From: Paracoccaceae bacterium
GTDB lineage: Bacteria; Pseudomonadota; Alphaproteobacteria; Rhodobacterales; Rhodobacteraceae
Reading direction: 5' to 3'
Length of the DNA: 40,975 nt
NCBI GenBank assembly: GCA_024742575.1
Contig: JANSYF010000027.1
Location: 1-40,975, forward strand
The translations under genes were made by a program, and so were the position numbers. Under the pieces are notes generated by a model. That model was given only the letters and a program-made list of their open reading frames with translations, was not told the DNA's origin and searched no databases. Shown one piece after another: positions 7,921-16,870 of the stretch (its first letter is position 1; each line of letters begins with the position of its first letter).

Positions 7921-8709
7921 ATGGATTCGCAAATCGACTGGCACGCGGCGCGCGCTGCCCTTGAATGGCAGCTTGAGATGGGTGTGACCGAGACAATCTC
8001 GGAAACGCCCATCAATCGCTTTGAACAGGTGGCACCGCCGCCGAAAGCGGGTGTTGGACCCGGCGTCGCTGCACCTGCTGTTCCCGTTCATGCGGTGCCA
8101 GAAATCGATCCAGTCGCCGACGCAGAAGCAGCCGCACGCGCGGCGCCCGACCTTGCGGCGTTGCAGGCTGCCATGGCGGATTACCCACATTGCGAATTGC
8201 GCAAAGGCGCGCGGAATCTTGTGTTCTGTGACGGTGTAGCCGGGGCGCGGGTGATGATCATCGGCGAAGCACCGGGGCGCGATGAGGACCGGATCGGTAA
8301 GCCCTTTGTCGGCCGCGCCGGGCAATTGCTGGACAAGATGTTGGCCGCCATCAATCTGGGCCGCGACCGCGAGGGCGCGCAGGCGGTCTACATCACCAAT
8401 GTCTTGCCGTGGCGCCCACCGCAGAACCGCGATCCCAAACCCGATGAAATGGCAATGATGCTGCCGTTCCTGAAACGCCACATCGCGTTGGCGAAACCCG
8501 ATGTTTTGGTCGTGATGGGCAATATCTCGTGTCAGGCGCTGCTGGGCAAACGCGGCATCACCCGCCTGCGCGGCCAATGGGCCGAGGCCGAAGGTCTGCC
8601 CGTGATCCCGATGTTTCATCCTGCCTACCTGCTGCGCAATCCTGCTGCCAAACGCGAGGCGTGGGCAGATCTTCTTGACCTCAACGCGCGCCTTTCCAAG
8701 AAAGCCTGA
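7921..8709 (+). CDS. Family 4 uracil-DNA glycosylase
   Basis: The enzyme removes uracil from DNA as the first step of base excision repair. The 262-residue protein has about 80 residues of Ala/Pro-rich, weakly conserved N-terminal extension before the catalytic domain. Motif A is GEAPGRDED (115-123) and motif [12 protein letters not shown] (231-241), both diagnostic for the iron-sulfur families 4/5. Candidate cluster cysteines are Cys91, Cys103 and Cys204. The usual CxxC pair near residue 90 is not complete, so cluster ligation is uncertain. The start at 7921 is preferred to 7879 because the extra residues would run further into the pyrB promoter region. It is followed three bases after its stop by moaB. 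Confidence 0.9.
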   Translation: MDSQIDWHAARAALEWQLEMGVTETISETPINRFEQVAPPPKAGVGPGVAAPAVPVHAVPEIDPVADAEAAARAAPDLAALQAAMADYPHCELRKGARNLVFCDGVAGARVMIIGEAPGRDEDRIGKPFVGRAGQLLDKMLAAINLGRDREGAQAVYITNVLPWRPPQNRDPKPDEMAMMLPFLKRHIALAKPDVLVVMGNISCQALLGKRGITRLRGQWAEAEGLPVIPMFHPAYLLRNPAAKREAWADLLDLNARLSKKA

Positions 8710-8712
8710 TCC

Positions 8713-9255
8713 ATGAGCCGTATCGACGAAAACAAAGATTTTCTGCCAATCCGCATCGCCGTGCTGACGGTAAGCGATACGCGGTCGCTGGATGAGGATC
8801 GTTCAGGCGACACGTTGGTCGGGCGCATCGAAAGCGCTGGGCATATCGTGGCAGACCGCAAGATTATTCAGGACGAACGCGACCAGATCGCAGCACAGCT
8901 TTGCGCGTGGTGCGATCAGCCCGATATCGACGTGGTGATTTCCACCGGTGGCACAGGTTTGACCGGGCGTGATGTGACGGTCGAAGCGCACCGCGATGTC
9001 TATGAGAAAGAGATCGACGCGTTTGGCACCGTCTTTACCATGGTTTCGTTCCAAAAGATTGGCACCAGCGCCATTCAAAGCCGTGCAACGGGCGGTGTGC
9101 GCAATGGAACCTACCTATTCGCGCTGCCCGGAAGCCCCGGTGCCTGCAAGGATGCATGGGATGAAATTCTGAGCCTGCAACTCGATTACAGACACCGTCC
9201 CTGTAACTTTGTCGAGATTTTACCGCGATTGGACGAACATCTGCGACGGAAATAG
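8713..9255 (+). CDS. moaB: MoaB/MogA-family molybdenum cofactor protein
   Basis: MoaB/MogA proteins bind or adenylylate molybdopterin before molybdate insertion. The 180-residue protein has the expected VSDTR block (20-24) and the phosphate-binding STGGTGLTGRD (77-87), plus the later LPGSPGA loop. Its length fits a stand-alone MoaB. It starts three bases after the uracil glycosylase stop and is probably co-transcribed with it, an arrangement without an obvious metabolic link. No other molybdenum cofactor gene is in the window. Confidence 0.93.
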   Translation: MSRIDENKDFLPIRIAVLTVSDTRSLDEDRSGDTLVGRIESAGHIVADRKIIQDERDQIAAQLCAWCDQPDIDVVISTGGTGLTGRDVTVEAHRDVYEKEIDAFGTVFTMVSFQKIGTSAIQSRATGGVRNGTYLFALPGSPGACKDAWDEILSLQLDYRHRPCNFVEILPRLDEHLRRK

Positions 9256-9260
9256 CATTA

Positions 9261-9279
9261 CTCTTCGTGTAACGAAGAG
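9261..9279. promoter_or_regulatory. Perfect inverted repeat upstream of RND efflux operon
   Basis: CTCTTCGT and ACGAAGAG are perfect 8-base arms around GTA. The repeat lies just after the moaB stop and about 70 bases before the adaptor start. There is no T tract, so it is not a good terminator. Size and spacing fit a TetR- or MarR-type dimer operator, the usual control of RND pumps, but no regulator gene is adjacent. Confidence 0.4.
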
Positions 9280-9347
9280 ACGTGTTATTGGAAAACATGC
9301 AATTCTGGCTATCTGATGGGCAGGACTGTTGATGGGGATTGTCGCAC

Positions 9348-10805
9348 ATGCGGTTTTTACGCCGTAGCCTGACCGGGCTTTTTCTACTTTCTCTGACGCT
9401 TGGGCTCTTGGCGTATGCCGGGGTCCAGGTGCGCGATGCGGTGCAAGAGCGGATGGCACAGGAACCACGCAGCTTCCCGCAGCGGGAACGTGTGTTTGCC
9501 GTCAATATCGTGGCAGCGAATTTCGAAACCGTCACCCCGGTCCTGACCGCTTTTGGGCAAATCGAAAGTGTGCGGACACTGGAACTGCGCACGGCGGCGG
9601 GTGGGCGCGTGATCGAGATCGCGCCTGAATTCGTCGAAGGCGGCACGGTGACCGCAGGCCAGATGTTGGTGCGGATCGATCCAACCGATGCTGAGTCGGT
9701 TTTGCAGCGGGTGCAAAGCGATATTCTTGATGCTGAGGCCGAACAGCGCGAGGCAGAACGCGCCATCATCCTCGCGCGCGATGAATTGCTCGCCGCCGAG
9801 GAACAGGCCACGTTGCGCGAACGTGCGTATCAGCGGCAGGTCGATTTGCAGGATCGCGGGGTTGGGACTGCCGCCGCTGTTGAAGTCGCGGAATTGGCGG
9901 CAGCGCAGGCGCGACAGGCAGTGTTGTCCCGTCGGCAGGCCGTGGCACAGGCACAAGCCCGGATTGACCAGGCGACCACACGCCTGTCCCGTGCCGTGAT
10001 CGCTGAAGCGGAAGCGCAACGACGCTTGGACGATACGCTGATCACAGCAGATTTTACTGGCACGCTTGCGGATGTGTCGGTCGTGCAAGGGCGGCTGGTG
10101 TCGTCGAACGAGCAAGTCGCCAGATTGATTGACGCCGACGCACTCGAAGTGGCGTTCCGTGTGTCGACGCAGCAATTTGCCCGACTTCTTGATGACAACG
10201 GTGCCCTGACCAAAACAGATGTGACCGTGGTGCTGGACGTGTTCGGCACGAATTTGACTGCAAAAGGCACACTTAGTCGCGCAGGTGCGGCAGTCGGCGA
10301 TGGCCAGACCGGGCGACAATTGTTCGCCACGCTGGACAGCGCACCGGGGTTCCGCCCGGGCGATTTCGTCACCGTACAGATTGCAGAACCCCCGTTGGAA
10401 AACGTAGCGAGACTTCCCGCCTCTGCATTGAACGCAGCTAACGAAGTGCTGGTGATAGCTGAGGAAGAGCGGCTTGAGGTTGTTCCCGTCACCCTGCTGC
10501 GCCGACAGGGTGATGACGTTCTGGTCCGCGCGCGCGGCTTGCAGGGTCGCGAGGTTGTCGCAGAACGCACACCGCTCTTGGGTGCAGGCATCAAGGTGCG
10601 TCCGCTGCGTGACATCGGTCAGGCCGCACCCGTAGAACCCGAAATGGTCGAGCTCACCGACGAACGCCGCGCCCGACTCACTGCTTTTGTGCAAGCGAAT
10701 ACGCGAATGCCGGAAGAGGCCCGTCAACGTATTCTGCAACAGCTTTCTCAAGGGTCGGTTCCCGCGCAGGTGGTCGAACGCATCGAATCCCGGATGGGGG
10801 GCTAA
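9348..10805 (+). CDS. RND efflux periplasmic adaptor subunit (HlyD/MFP family)
   Basis: This is the membrane-fusion adaptor that links an inner-membrane RND pump to an outer-membrane channel. The 485-residue protein has an N-terminal hydrophobic segment (about 7-25) that anchors or exports it. A lipoyl-like block follows (AAGGRVIEIAPEFVEGGTV with AGQMLVRID), then a long Glu/Ala/Arg-rich coiled-coil hairpin (about 120-215) and the second lipoyl and beta-barrel region. A C-terminal helical tail of about 50 residues is extra. The start at ATG 9348 is chosen because GGGGA lies ten bases upstream; the TTG at 9339 has it too close. It is followed three bases later by the pump gene; no outer-membrane channel gene is adjacent. 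Confidence 0.92.
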   Translation: MRFLRRSLTGLFLLSLTLGLLAYAGVQVRDAVQERMAQEPRSFPQRERVFAVNIVAANFETVTPVLTAFGQIESVRTLELRTAAGGRVIEIAPEFVEGGTVTAGQMLVRIDPTDAESVLQRVQSDILDAEAEQREAERAIILARDELLAAEEQATLRERAYQRQVDLQDRGVGTAAAVEVAELAAAQARQAVLSRRQAVAQAQARIDQATTRLSRAVIAEAEAQRRLDDTLITADFTGTLADVSVVQGRLVSSNEQVARLIDADALEVAFRVSTQQFARLLDDNGALTKTDVTVVLDVFGTNLTAKGTLSRAGAAVGDGQTGRQLFATLDSAPGFRPGDFVTVQIAEPPLENVARLPASALNAANEVLVIAEEERLEVVPVTLLRRQGDDVLVRARGLQGREVVAERTPLLGAGIKVRPLRDIGQAAPVEPEMVELTDERRARLTAFVQANTRMPEEARQRILQQLSQGSVPAQVVERIESRMGG

Positions 10806-10808
10806 GCC

Positions 10809-13800
10809 ATGGTGCGCACTTTGTCTGGCAAAGCCGGGGGCATCCTAAGCTATTTCGTGCGTCACCGGACGATTGCGAATCTTCTTCTGATCCTACTGCT
10901 TGCGGCGGGGGCGTTTTCAATTCCGAACATGCGGGCGCAGTTCTTTCCGGATGTGATCGTCGATGATGTCGACGTGTCTGTCGTCTGGGATGGGGCCGGG
11001 GCCGAAGACGTGGACCGAGGTATCATACAGGTGCTTGAACCTGCGGTGCTGTCTGTCGAAGGGGTGGAAAGCTCTGAGGCGTCTTCGCGAGAGGGCCGGG
11101 CGAGCATCCGTCTGGAATTTGAACCCGGTTGGGACATGTCTCGCGCGGCTGATGATGTCAAAACTGCCGTTGACGCTGTCTCGACATTGCCCGCTGATGC
11201 GGAAGACCCGGTCATTCGTCGTGGCGGCTGGCGCGACCGGGTGACAGATTTGGTCATCACTGGCCCTGTTGGTGTTGATCAGCTGGCACGCTTTTCCGAC
11301 GAATTGACGGCGCGCCTGTTTGCCGAAGGCGTAACACGCACCACGATTCGTGGCTTGTCTGCCCCCCGCACCGTGATCGAAGTGCCATCGGCCAATCTGA
11401 TCGCTTTCGACATTTCAATGCGCCAGATTTCCGACGCCATCGCGCAAGAGGTTGATGCCGATCCGGCAGGGGATGTGGGCAACGCCAACACCCGTGTGCG
11501 AACCGGTGTGGAAAAGCGCAGCGCAGAACAGATCGCGGACATCGTGTTGCGGTCAAATCCGGACGGCTCCAGCCTGACCGTTGGCGATGTTGCGACGATC
11601 GTCATCGAAGGGATCGACCGTGAACGCAGCTATTTCGTCGGTGAAAACCCTGCCATTTCGATACGCGTTGACCGAAGCGATCAGGGCGATGCTATTGCGA
11701 TTCAGCGCTCGGTCGAAGAGGTGGCTGCCGAGTTTGAAGCCTCTTTGCCCGACGGTGTCACAGTTGATCTAATTCGCACCCGTGCCGAGGCGATCTCGGG
11801 TCGTCTGGATATTCTTCTCGACAATGGTCTGACCGGCCTCGCCTTGGTGGTCATGCTGCTATTTCTGTTCCTGAATGCCCGCACAGCATTCTGGGTTGCT
11901 GCGGGTATCCCTGCCGCGATGATGGCGGCAATTGCACTGATGTATGCGGCGGGAATCACGATCAATATGATCTCGCTTTTCGCTTTGATCATCACTCTGG
12001 GCATAGTCGTGGATGATGCGATCGTCGTGGGCGAACATGCCGACCATCTGGCGCGTTCTGGGCTGCCTCCGGTCGAGGCGGCGGAACGTGCGGCGCAGCG
12101 TATGGCGCTGCCGGTTTTCGCCGCAACGCTAACCACGATCATTGCGTTTTTTGGCCTTGTCGCCATCGGAGGGCGTTTTGGCGATCTGATTGCCGATATC
12201 CCCTTCACCGTGATTGCAGTTTTGGCGGCATCCTTGGTCGAATGTTTCCTCATTCTGCCAAACCATATGGCGCATGCGATTGCCCATAGTGCCAAGGAAC
12301 ACTGGTACGATGTTCCATCTCGTGTCGTGAACCGGGGCTTCCGCTGGATGCGCGAGACCCTGTTTCGCCCCTTCATGGCACTGGTCATTCAGGCGCGCTA
12401 TGCGGTCTTGGCTGGCGCGGTCGTATTGCTGGCTTCGCAGGCGGCATTGTTTATTCGCGGGGACGTTCAGTGGCGGTTCTTTAATTCGCCGGAACAAAGC
12501 TCTGTCACGGGAAATTTCGCCATGGCACCGGGTGCCACCCGCGAAGACACGTTCGAGATGATGCGCATCTTCCAGAAATCGGTAGATGAGGTTGCGAAGA
12601 CATTTGAAGAGCGGCATGGCGTTAATCCGATCGATTATGTCATCGCCGAAGTTGGGGGCAATGCCGGGCGTGGGATTGCCGGTTCTGACACGAAAGATGC
12701 TGATCAACTGGGTGGCATTTCCATCGAACTGATTGATGCCGATCTGCGCCCATTCTCGAGCCGTGCCTTCGTTAGTGAACTGCAAGACGCTGTTCCGCGC
12801 CATCCTTTGGTCGAAACCATCAGTTTCCGCAGTTGGGGCAGCGGCCCTCAAAGTGACGCGCTGGATGTGCAATTCTACGGGGCCACCGCTGACACCCTGA
12901 AGGCGGCGTCTGAAGATTTGAAGAACGCGCTGCTGCAATATCCGGAAGTCTCTGCAGTCGAAGATAACCTGGCCTATGACAAGGAAGAGTTGATCCTTGA
13001 ACTTACACCCCAGGGCCAAGCGCTAGGCTTTACCATCGATGGGCTGGGCAGCGTTTTGCGCGCCCGTTTAGGGGGTATCGAAGCGGCGACATACCCTGAC
13101 GGTCCTCGCAGCGCACAAATCCGCGTTGAACTGCCCAGTGACGAATTGACGGCGGACTTTTTGGAACGCACGCAAATGCGCACGCCGGAAGGGGCTTATG
13201 TGCAGCTTGCTGATATCGTTAGCGTTGAACGCCGCACCGGTTTTTCCACGGTCCGTCGCGAAAACGGCATTCGCCTGATTTCTGTGACGGGGGATATTTC
13301 AGAGGATGATCCCGCGCGCGCCAATGAGATCATGCTGGCACTTGAGACCGAGATCCTTCCGACCATCGCCAGTGAACGCCAAGTAGAGTATCGCCTTTCC
13401 GGGCTAAGCGAACAGGAAGGCGATTTCTTAAACGATGCACGCACTGGCCTGATCCTGGCGCTGCTTGCGATTTACCTTGTTTTGTCGTGGGTCTTTGCCA
13501 GTTGGACCCGACCACTTGTGGTCATGTCCGTGATACCGTTTGGACTGGTTGGGACGATCTATGGCCATTTTGTTTGGGATGTCCCGCTCAGCATGTTCAC
13601 CGTGGTGGGTCTTTTGGGCATGACGGGGATCATCATCAACGACTCCATCGTTTTGGTAACCACGATTGATGAAAAGGCGCAGGATCGTGGCTTGATCCCG
13701 TCAATCATCGACGGCGCGGCGGACCGTCTCCGCCCGGTTTTCCTAACGACGGCAACGACGGTTTTGGGTCTTGTCCCTCTGCTTTACGAACAGTCCAGTC

Positions 13801-14213
13801 AGGCACAGTTCCTGAAGCCGACGGTGATCACATTGGTATATGGTCTGGGCTTTGGGATGTTTCTTGTTCTTTTGATCGTGCCGTCGCTGATCGCAATCCA
13901 GAATGATCTGGGTCGTCTGACGCAGACAGCCCGGCGTGGATTGCGCTTCCGTCAAGGGGGCATCCGGGCTGCTTTGGCAGTGGCGACGGCGATGATCATC
14001 GCGTGGCTTGCCGCGACGATGGGTGCATTCGCAGTCACTGGCACATTGCCCCAACTCTTGCAGAATGTATTGGCAGATACGCCTTTTGCCGGCGATACCA
14101 CGCTCGGAATGAGCCTTGGTTTGTTCATCGCGGGCGCAGCGGTGATCTGCTTTGCGTTATACCTTCTGTCGGCGTTGGTTCTGTCGGTTATTCGGTTGCG
14201 ACGCACGGCCTGA
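10809..14213 (+). CDS. RND family efflux pump, inner-membrane permease
   Basis: This proton-driven pump of the AcrB/MexB superfamily has 1134 residues, about 80 more than usual. It shows the duplicated layout: a first membrane helix (about 23-40), a large periplasmic domain, and the helix-4 motif GIVVDDAIVVGEHAD (398-412) with proton-relay Asp402 and Asp403. A second periplasmic domain and matching helices with TGIIINDSIVLV follow. The Lys found in helix 10 of AcrB is Asn here, as in less-studied HAE1-like branches. The extra length is a C-terminal tail with two more hydrophobic segments (about 1060-1080 and 1105-1127). The substrate cannot be predicted. The pump ends three bases before a convergent gene. 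Confidence 0.93.
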   Translation: MVRTLSGKAGGILSYFVRHRTIANLLLILLLAAGAFSIPNMRAQFFPDVIVDDVDVSVVWDGAGAEDVDRGIIQVLEPAVLSVEGVESSEASSREGRASIRLEFEPGWDMSRAADDVKTAVDAVSTLPADAEDPVIRRGGWRDRVTDLVITGPVGVDQLARFSDELTARLFAEGVTRTTIRGLSAPRTVIEVPSANLIAFDISMRQISDAIAQEVDADPAGDVGNANTRVRTGVEKRSAEQIADIVLRSNPDGSSLTVGDVATIVIEGIDRERSYFVGENPAISIRVDRSDQGDAIAIQRSVEEVAAEFEASLPDGVTVDLIRTRAEAISGRLDILLDNGLTGLALVVMLLFLFLNARTAFWVAAGIPAAMMAAIALMYAAGITINMISLFALIITLGIVVDDAIVVGEHADHLARSGLPPVEAAERAAQRMALPVFAATLTTIIAFFGLVAIGGRFGDLIADIPFTVIAVLAASLVECFLILPNHMAHAIAHSAKEHWYDVPSRVVNRGFRWMRETLFRPFMALVIQARYAVLAGAVVLLASQAALFIRGDVQWRFFNSPEQSSVTGNFAMAPGATREDTFEMMRIFQKSVDEVAKTFEERHGVNPIDYVIAEVGGNAGRGIAGSDTKDADQLGGISIELIDADLRPFSSRAFVSELQDAVPRHPLVETISFRSWGSGPQSDALDVQFYGATADTLKAASEDLKNALLQYPEVSAVEDNLAYDKEELILELTPQGQALGFTIDGLGSVLRARLGGIEAATYPDGPRSAQIRVELPSDELTADFLERTQMRTPEGAYVQLADIVSVERRTGFSTVRRENGIRLISVTGDISEDDPARANEIMLALETEILPTIASERQVEYRLSGLSEQEGDFLNDARTGLILALLAIYLVLSWVFASWTRPLVVMSVIPFGLVGTIYGHFVWDVPLSMFTVVGLLGMTGIIINDSIVLVTTIDEKAQDRGLIPSIIDGAADRLRPVFLTTATTVLGLVPLLYEQSSQAQFLKPTVITLVYGLGFGMFLVLLIVPSLIAIQNDLGRLTQTARRGLRFRQGGIRAALAVATAMIIAWLAATMGAFAVTGTLPQLLQNVLADTPFAGDTTLGMSLGLFIAGAAVICFALYLLSALVLSVIRLRRTA

Positions 14214-14216
14214 CGT

Positions 14217-15035
14217 TCAGGGCGTACAGCCCTGAATATCGACCGCACGGGCGTCTCCGATCACGGTAAAGCGTAGGTCTGATCGATTCAGAGCAAAGCT
14301 GCCACCTTCGACGTGCACAAGCCGCGTACTGGCGTGAAGTGTGCCGTCGTTGCGATGGCTGTCCGGTTCTGCCACCCAAACGTGCGGATTGCCCGCTTCG
14401 ACAACCACATATTCCGTGCCTCCGGCCGGGGGCATGTCAATGCTGGCATGCAGGATCAAACCACCGTCAGCAGCTGGTTCGATGTTGCAAACAACTGACT
14501 GAACGCCTGCCTCGCGCGCCGAATAGGGGCGGTCGGCCAATGCAGCCGCAATCATCGGATCTGGGCGTGTCACATTTGGGGGTAGGGTCGCGTTGAAGGA
14601 TAGGTTTGCGGGTATGCAAATATCCTTGCAGATGCCGATCTGCATCTCGCCGGCCAAAAGCATATCTGCGCCGCCATTCTGCGCTGTAAGATGCAAAGGG
14701 ATCACCAATTCCGTCTGATACCCGACTGACCGCATGCCTTGCTCGAAGAATACCACAGGTGTCGGCCAGTTGGTCGAAACGGCATGAATGTTCCGTGATC
14801 CCGCCCAATCGAATTGTGGCGGAATGCCAACATCGCCGGGCGCGCGCCAATAGGTCTTCCACCCTGGTTCCAGAACGATGTGCAGCGCCGCCATGTGGGT
14901 GCCATCGGCCATCCGCCAACCCGGCCGCAATTCGACCAGCGAAAGACCGGTGGTGTCAGAGGCAGGTGCTATTGTTGGAGCGACCGTCGCAAGCGCGAGG
15001 ACCAGAGAAGCGATTAGGGTACGTATATGCATCAT
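14217..15035 (-). CDS. Exported DsbD-alpha-like thiol-disulfide interchange protein
   Basis: The 272-residue protein starts with a cleavable signal peptide (hydrophobic about 6-22, Ala-rich end near 24-26), so it is periplasmic. The N-terminal half resembles the DsbD alpha domain: GWKTYWRAPGDVGIPP and the redox motif ICKDIC, with Cys136 and Cys140 spaced CxxxC. The membrane electron-carrying beta domain and the C-terminal thioredoxin domain of full DsbD are missing, so it must receive electrons from another protein such as CcdA. Two further Cys lie in the C-terminal half. ATG 15035 (or 15032) is chosen because TTGAGG immediately precedes it; the longer reading would start at TTG 15041. It is divergent from yqgE. 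Confidence 0.85.
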   Translation of the reverse strand: MMHIRTLIASLVLALATVAPTIAPASDTTGLSLVELRPGWRMADGTHMAALHIVLEPGWKTYWRAPGDVGIPPQFDWAGSRNIHAVSTNWPTPVVFFEQGMRSVGYQTELVIPLHLTAQNGGADMLLAGEMQIGICKDICIPANLSFNATLPPNVTRPDPMIAAALADRPYSAREAGVQSVVCNIEPAADGGLILHASIDMPPAGGTEYVVVEAGNPHVWVAEPDSHRNDGTLHASTRLVHVEGGSFALNRSDLRFTVIGDARAVDIQGCTP

Positions 15036-15150
15036 CCTCAAGCAGATGGCGGTTTTCTGCCGCGATGAAAAGTCACAAACGGGCGATCCGCCGTGTGATC
15101 TGCGGAGGTGTGGACTTGCAACCCCCTGCGACGCTGTCCATGTTCAAGAT

Positions 15151-15726
15151 GTGACAGACGCTGACGCCATCACCGACCTGACAGGTCAAATGCTGATTGC
15201 GATGCCGGGGATGCCTGATCCCCGCTTCGATCACAGCCTGATTTACCTTTGCGCACATTCGTCGGATGGGGCCATGGGATTGATCGTGAACAAGCCATCC
15301 GCCGAGATGAATTTTGAAACCCTGATTGACCAATTGCCGATCGACAATACGGGTGACCTCAAAGGGATACGCGTCCATTTCGGTGGCCCAGTCGAAGTGG
15401 GTCGGGGCTTTGTTTTGCATTCGCCAGATTTTCAATCCGACATGACGACCTTGCAGGTCGATGACGCCTTCGCGATGACTGCGACGCTGGATGTTCTGGA
15501 GAGCATCGCGCAGGGCACAGGTCCGGAAAAGCGATTGATCGTTCTGGGATATGCCGGTTGGGGACCGGGGCAGCTTGAGCGGGAGATTGCACAAAACGGC
15601 TGGTTGGTCTGCGATGCCCGGAGTGATCTGGTGTTTGACACCCATGATGGAGATAAGTGGGCTGCTGCTTTGGGCAGTCTTGGCATTTCGCCGTTGGCGC
15701 TGTCTTCGGAGGGAGGACGCGCCTGA
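15151..15726 (+). CDS. YqgE/AlgH family protein
   Basis: The 191-residue protein belongs to the YqgE/AlgH family, widely conserved in proteobacteria but of uncertain function; AlgH was linked to alginate control in Pseudomonas. Characteristic blocks are LTGQMLIAMPGMPDPRF (9-25), GAMGLIVNKP, HFGGPVEVGRGFVLH and LGYAGWGPGQLE. The open frame extends upstream to 14878, but that part is antisense to the DsbD-like gene. Start GTG 15151 gives the usual family length and N-terminus. No clear Shine-Dalgarno is seen before it, so the start is the weakest point of the call. Confidence 0.9.
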   Translation: MTDADAITDLTGQMLIAMPGMPDPRFDHSLIYLCAHSSDGAMGLIVNKPSAEMNFETLIDQLPIDNTGDLKGIRVHFGGPVEVGRGFVLHSPDFQSDMTTLQVDDAFAMTATLDVLESIAQGTGPEKRLIVLGYAGWGPGQLEREIAQNGWLVCDARSDLVFDTHDGDKWAAALGSLGISPLALSSEGGRA

Positions 15727-15756
15727 GAGGCGCGTACCGAGGCGAAACATCCGGAA

Positions 15757-15821
15757 GGGGCGCTGCCCCTCGCCCCGGACTATGTCCGGGTCTCACCCCG
15801 AGGTATTTGAAAAACGAAGAA
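15757..15821. repeat. Palindromic intergenic element, possibly a dispersed Rhodobacteraceae repeat
   Basis: Two hairpins stand in series: GGGGC-GCT-GCCCC (15757-15769) and CCCGGAC-TAT-GTCCGGG (15774-15790). They are followed by CCCCGAGGTATTTGAAAAAC and GAAGAAG. The element fills the space between the convergent yqgE and MBL hydrolase genes. From memory, similar units (GGGGC..GCCCC, then a GGTATTT tail with AAGAAG) recur between genes in many Rhodobacteraceae genomes. No second copy was found in this window. It may work as a bidirectional transcription end, although no T tract follows. Confidence 0.5.
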
Positions 15822-15823
15822 GT

Positions 15824-16870
15824 TCAGGACCGCGTCTGAAACACCCACGCGCCCGCGTCGTTCAGTTGGCGGCTGGCCCGCCCTTCGTGCCAGAGGTGCT
15901 GGCAATGGGCCATCGCCTCGACCAGTGCCAAGCCGTATTCACCGTCGCCAATGGTTCGTTTGAAGAGCGGCGCAAAGCAGTCGCCTGCGGATTTGGGTGT
16001 GTCAAGATGTGCCTCAAGCCGTCGCAACGCGCCGTGGTGGTTTTCGATCAGCTGGTGCAGGCGCAAAGGCAGACCCGTGAAGGGAAGCTTGTGTCCCCCA
16101 AGGACCAGATGATCCTCGCGTGCGATGGTGGACAGGCGTTCACAGGATTCGAGCCAGTCTGCGACCGGGTCCGCTTCGGGCTCGGTGGCGTAGACGCCGA
16201 TATTCGAACTGATCGACGGCAGGATCTGATCGCCCGCAAGGATCAGAGAGTCATCGCGCGACCAGAAAGTGGCATGCTCTGGCGCGTGTCCGTTGCCGAT
16301 TTGGATGTCCCACGTCCGCCCACCAGCGGTGATCGTGTCACCCTGCTGGATGCAGGTGTAGCCCAACGGAAGCGGAGACACGCAGTCGGCAAAGTTGAAG
16401 GGCCGATCGGTGCGCCGTTTTTCAAGGATCTCCGGCGCCATCCCGCAGCGTTTCCAGAAGGTCAGGGTTTCCGGGCTGGGTGCGGCCTGTTCGTCCAACG
16501 TCAGCATCCGCGCCATCAGCCATGCGGTGCGGGTGGTTATCAGATCGGCGCCATGTTCGGATTTCAGCCAACCCGCCATGCCAACATGGTCGGGATGGTG
16601 ATGTGTGACGATCACCCGGGTGATCGGCTTGCCCTTGAGTGGCCCGTCCATCAGCTGCGCCCAAAGCGCCTTGCCCCGTTTCGACGCAAAGCCTGTGTCG
16701 ACAATCGTCCAGCTGTCGCCATCGTCCAGCGCATAGACATTGACGTGGTCCAGCTTCATCGGGAGCGGCAGGCGGATCCACAGAACACCTTCAGCGACTT
16801 CGATGGCGTCGCCCTCGTCTGGTGGTGTGTCCCACGGGTAGCGGATTCCGACGCTGCTCCGATCCTTCAT
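15824..16870 (-). CDS. MBL-fold metallo-hydrolase
   Basis: This is a 348-residue metallo-beta-lactamase-fold hydrolase with the dinuclear metal signature THHHPDH (89-95), a later GHAPEH histidine block, GDQIL and GGHKLPF. It has no signal peptide, so it is cytosolic. The C-terminal region (about 255-345) is helical and resembles the winged-helix cap seen in LACTB2-like or hydroxyacyl-thioester hydrolases. Its ATG overlaps the stop of the acyl-CoA dehydrogenase (ATGA, 16867-16870). A role in thioester or lactone hydrolysis in the same catabolic route is plausible, but the substrate is not shown by the sequence. Confidence 0.9.
   Translation of the reverse strand: MKDRSSVGIRYPWDTPPDEGDAIEVAEGVLWIRLPLPMKLDHVNVYALDDGDSWTIVDTGFASKRGKALWAQLMDGPLKGKPITRVIVTHHHPDHVGMAGWLKSEHGADLITTRTAWLMARMLTLDEQAAPSPETLTFWKRCGMAPEILEKRRTDRPFNFADCVSPLPLGYTCIQQGDTITAGGRTWDIQIGNGHAPEHATFWSRDDSLILAGDQILPSISSNIGVYATEPEADPVADWLESCERLSTIAREDHLVLGGHKLPFTGLPLRLHQLIENHHGALRRLEAHLDTPKSAGDCFAPLFKRTIGDGEYGLALVEAMAHCQHLWHEGRASRQLNDAGAWVFQTRS

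Noticed and set aside
7821..8015. N-terminal extension of PyrB
   Set aside because: Would overlap the divergent uracil glycosylase gene and exceed family length.
9384..10751. Long open frame (455 codons) antisense to the RND adaptor
   Set aside because: High-GC codon shadow: no ribosome site, no recognisable domain, and the opposite strand has a clear adaptor gene.
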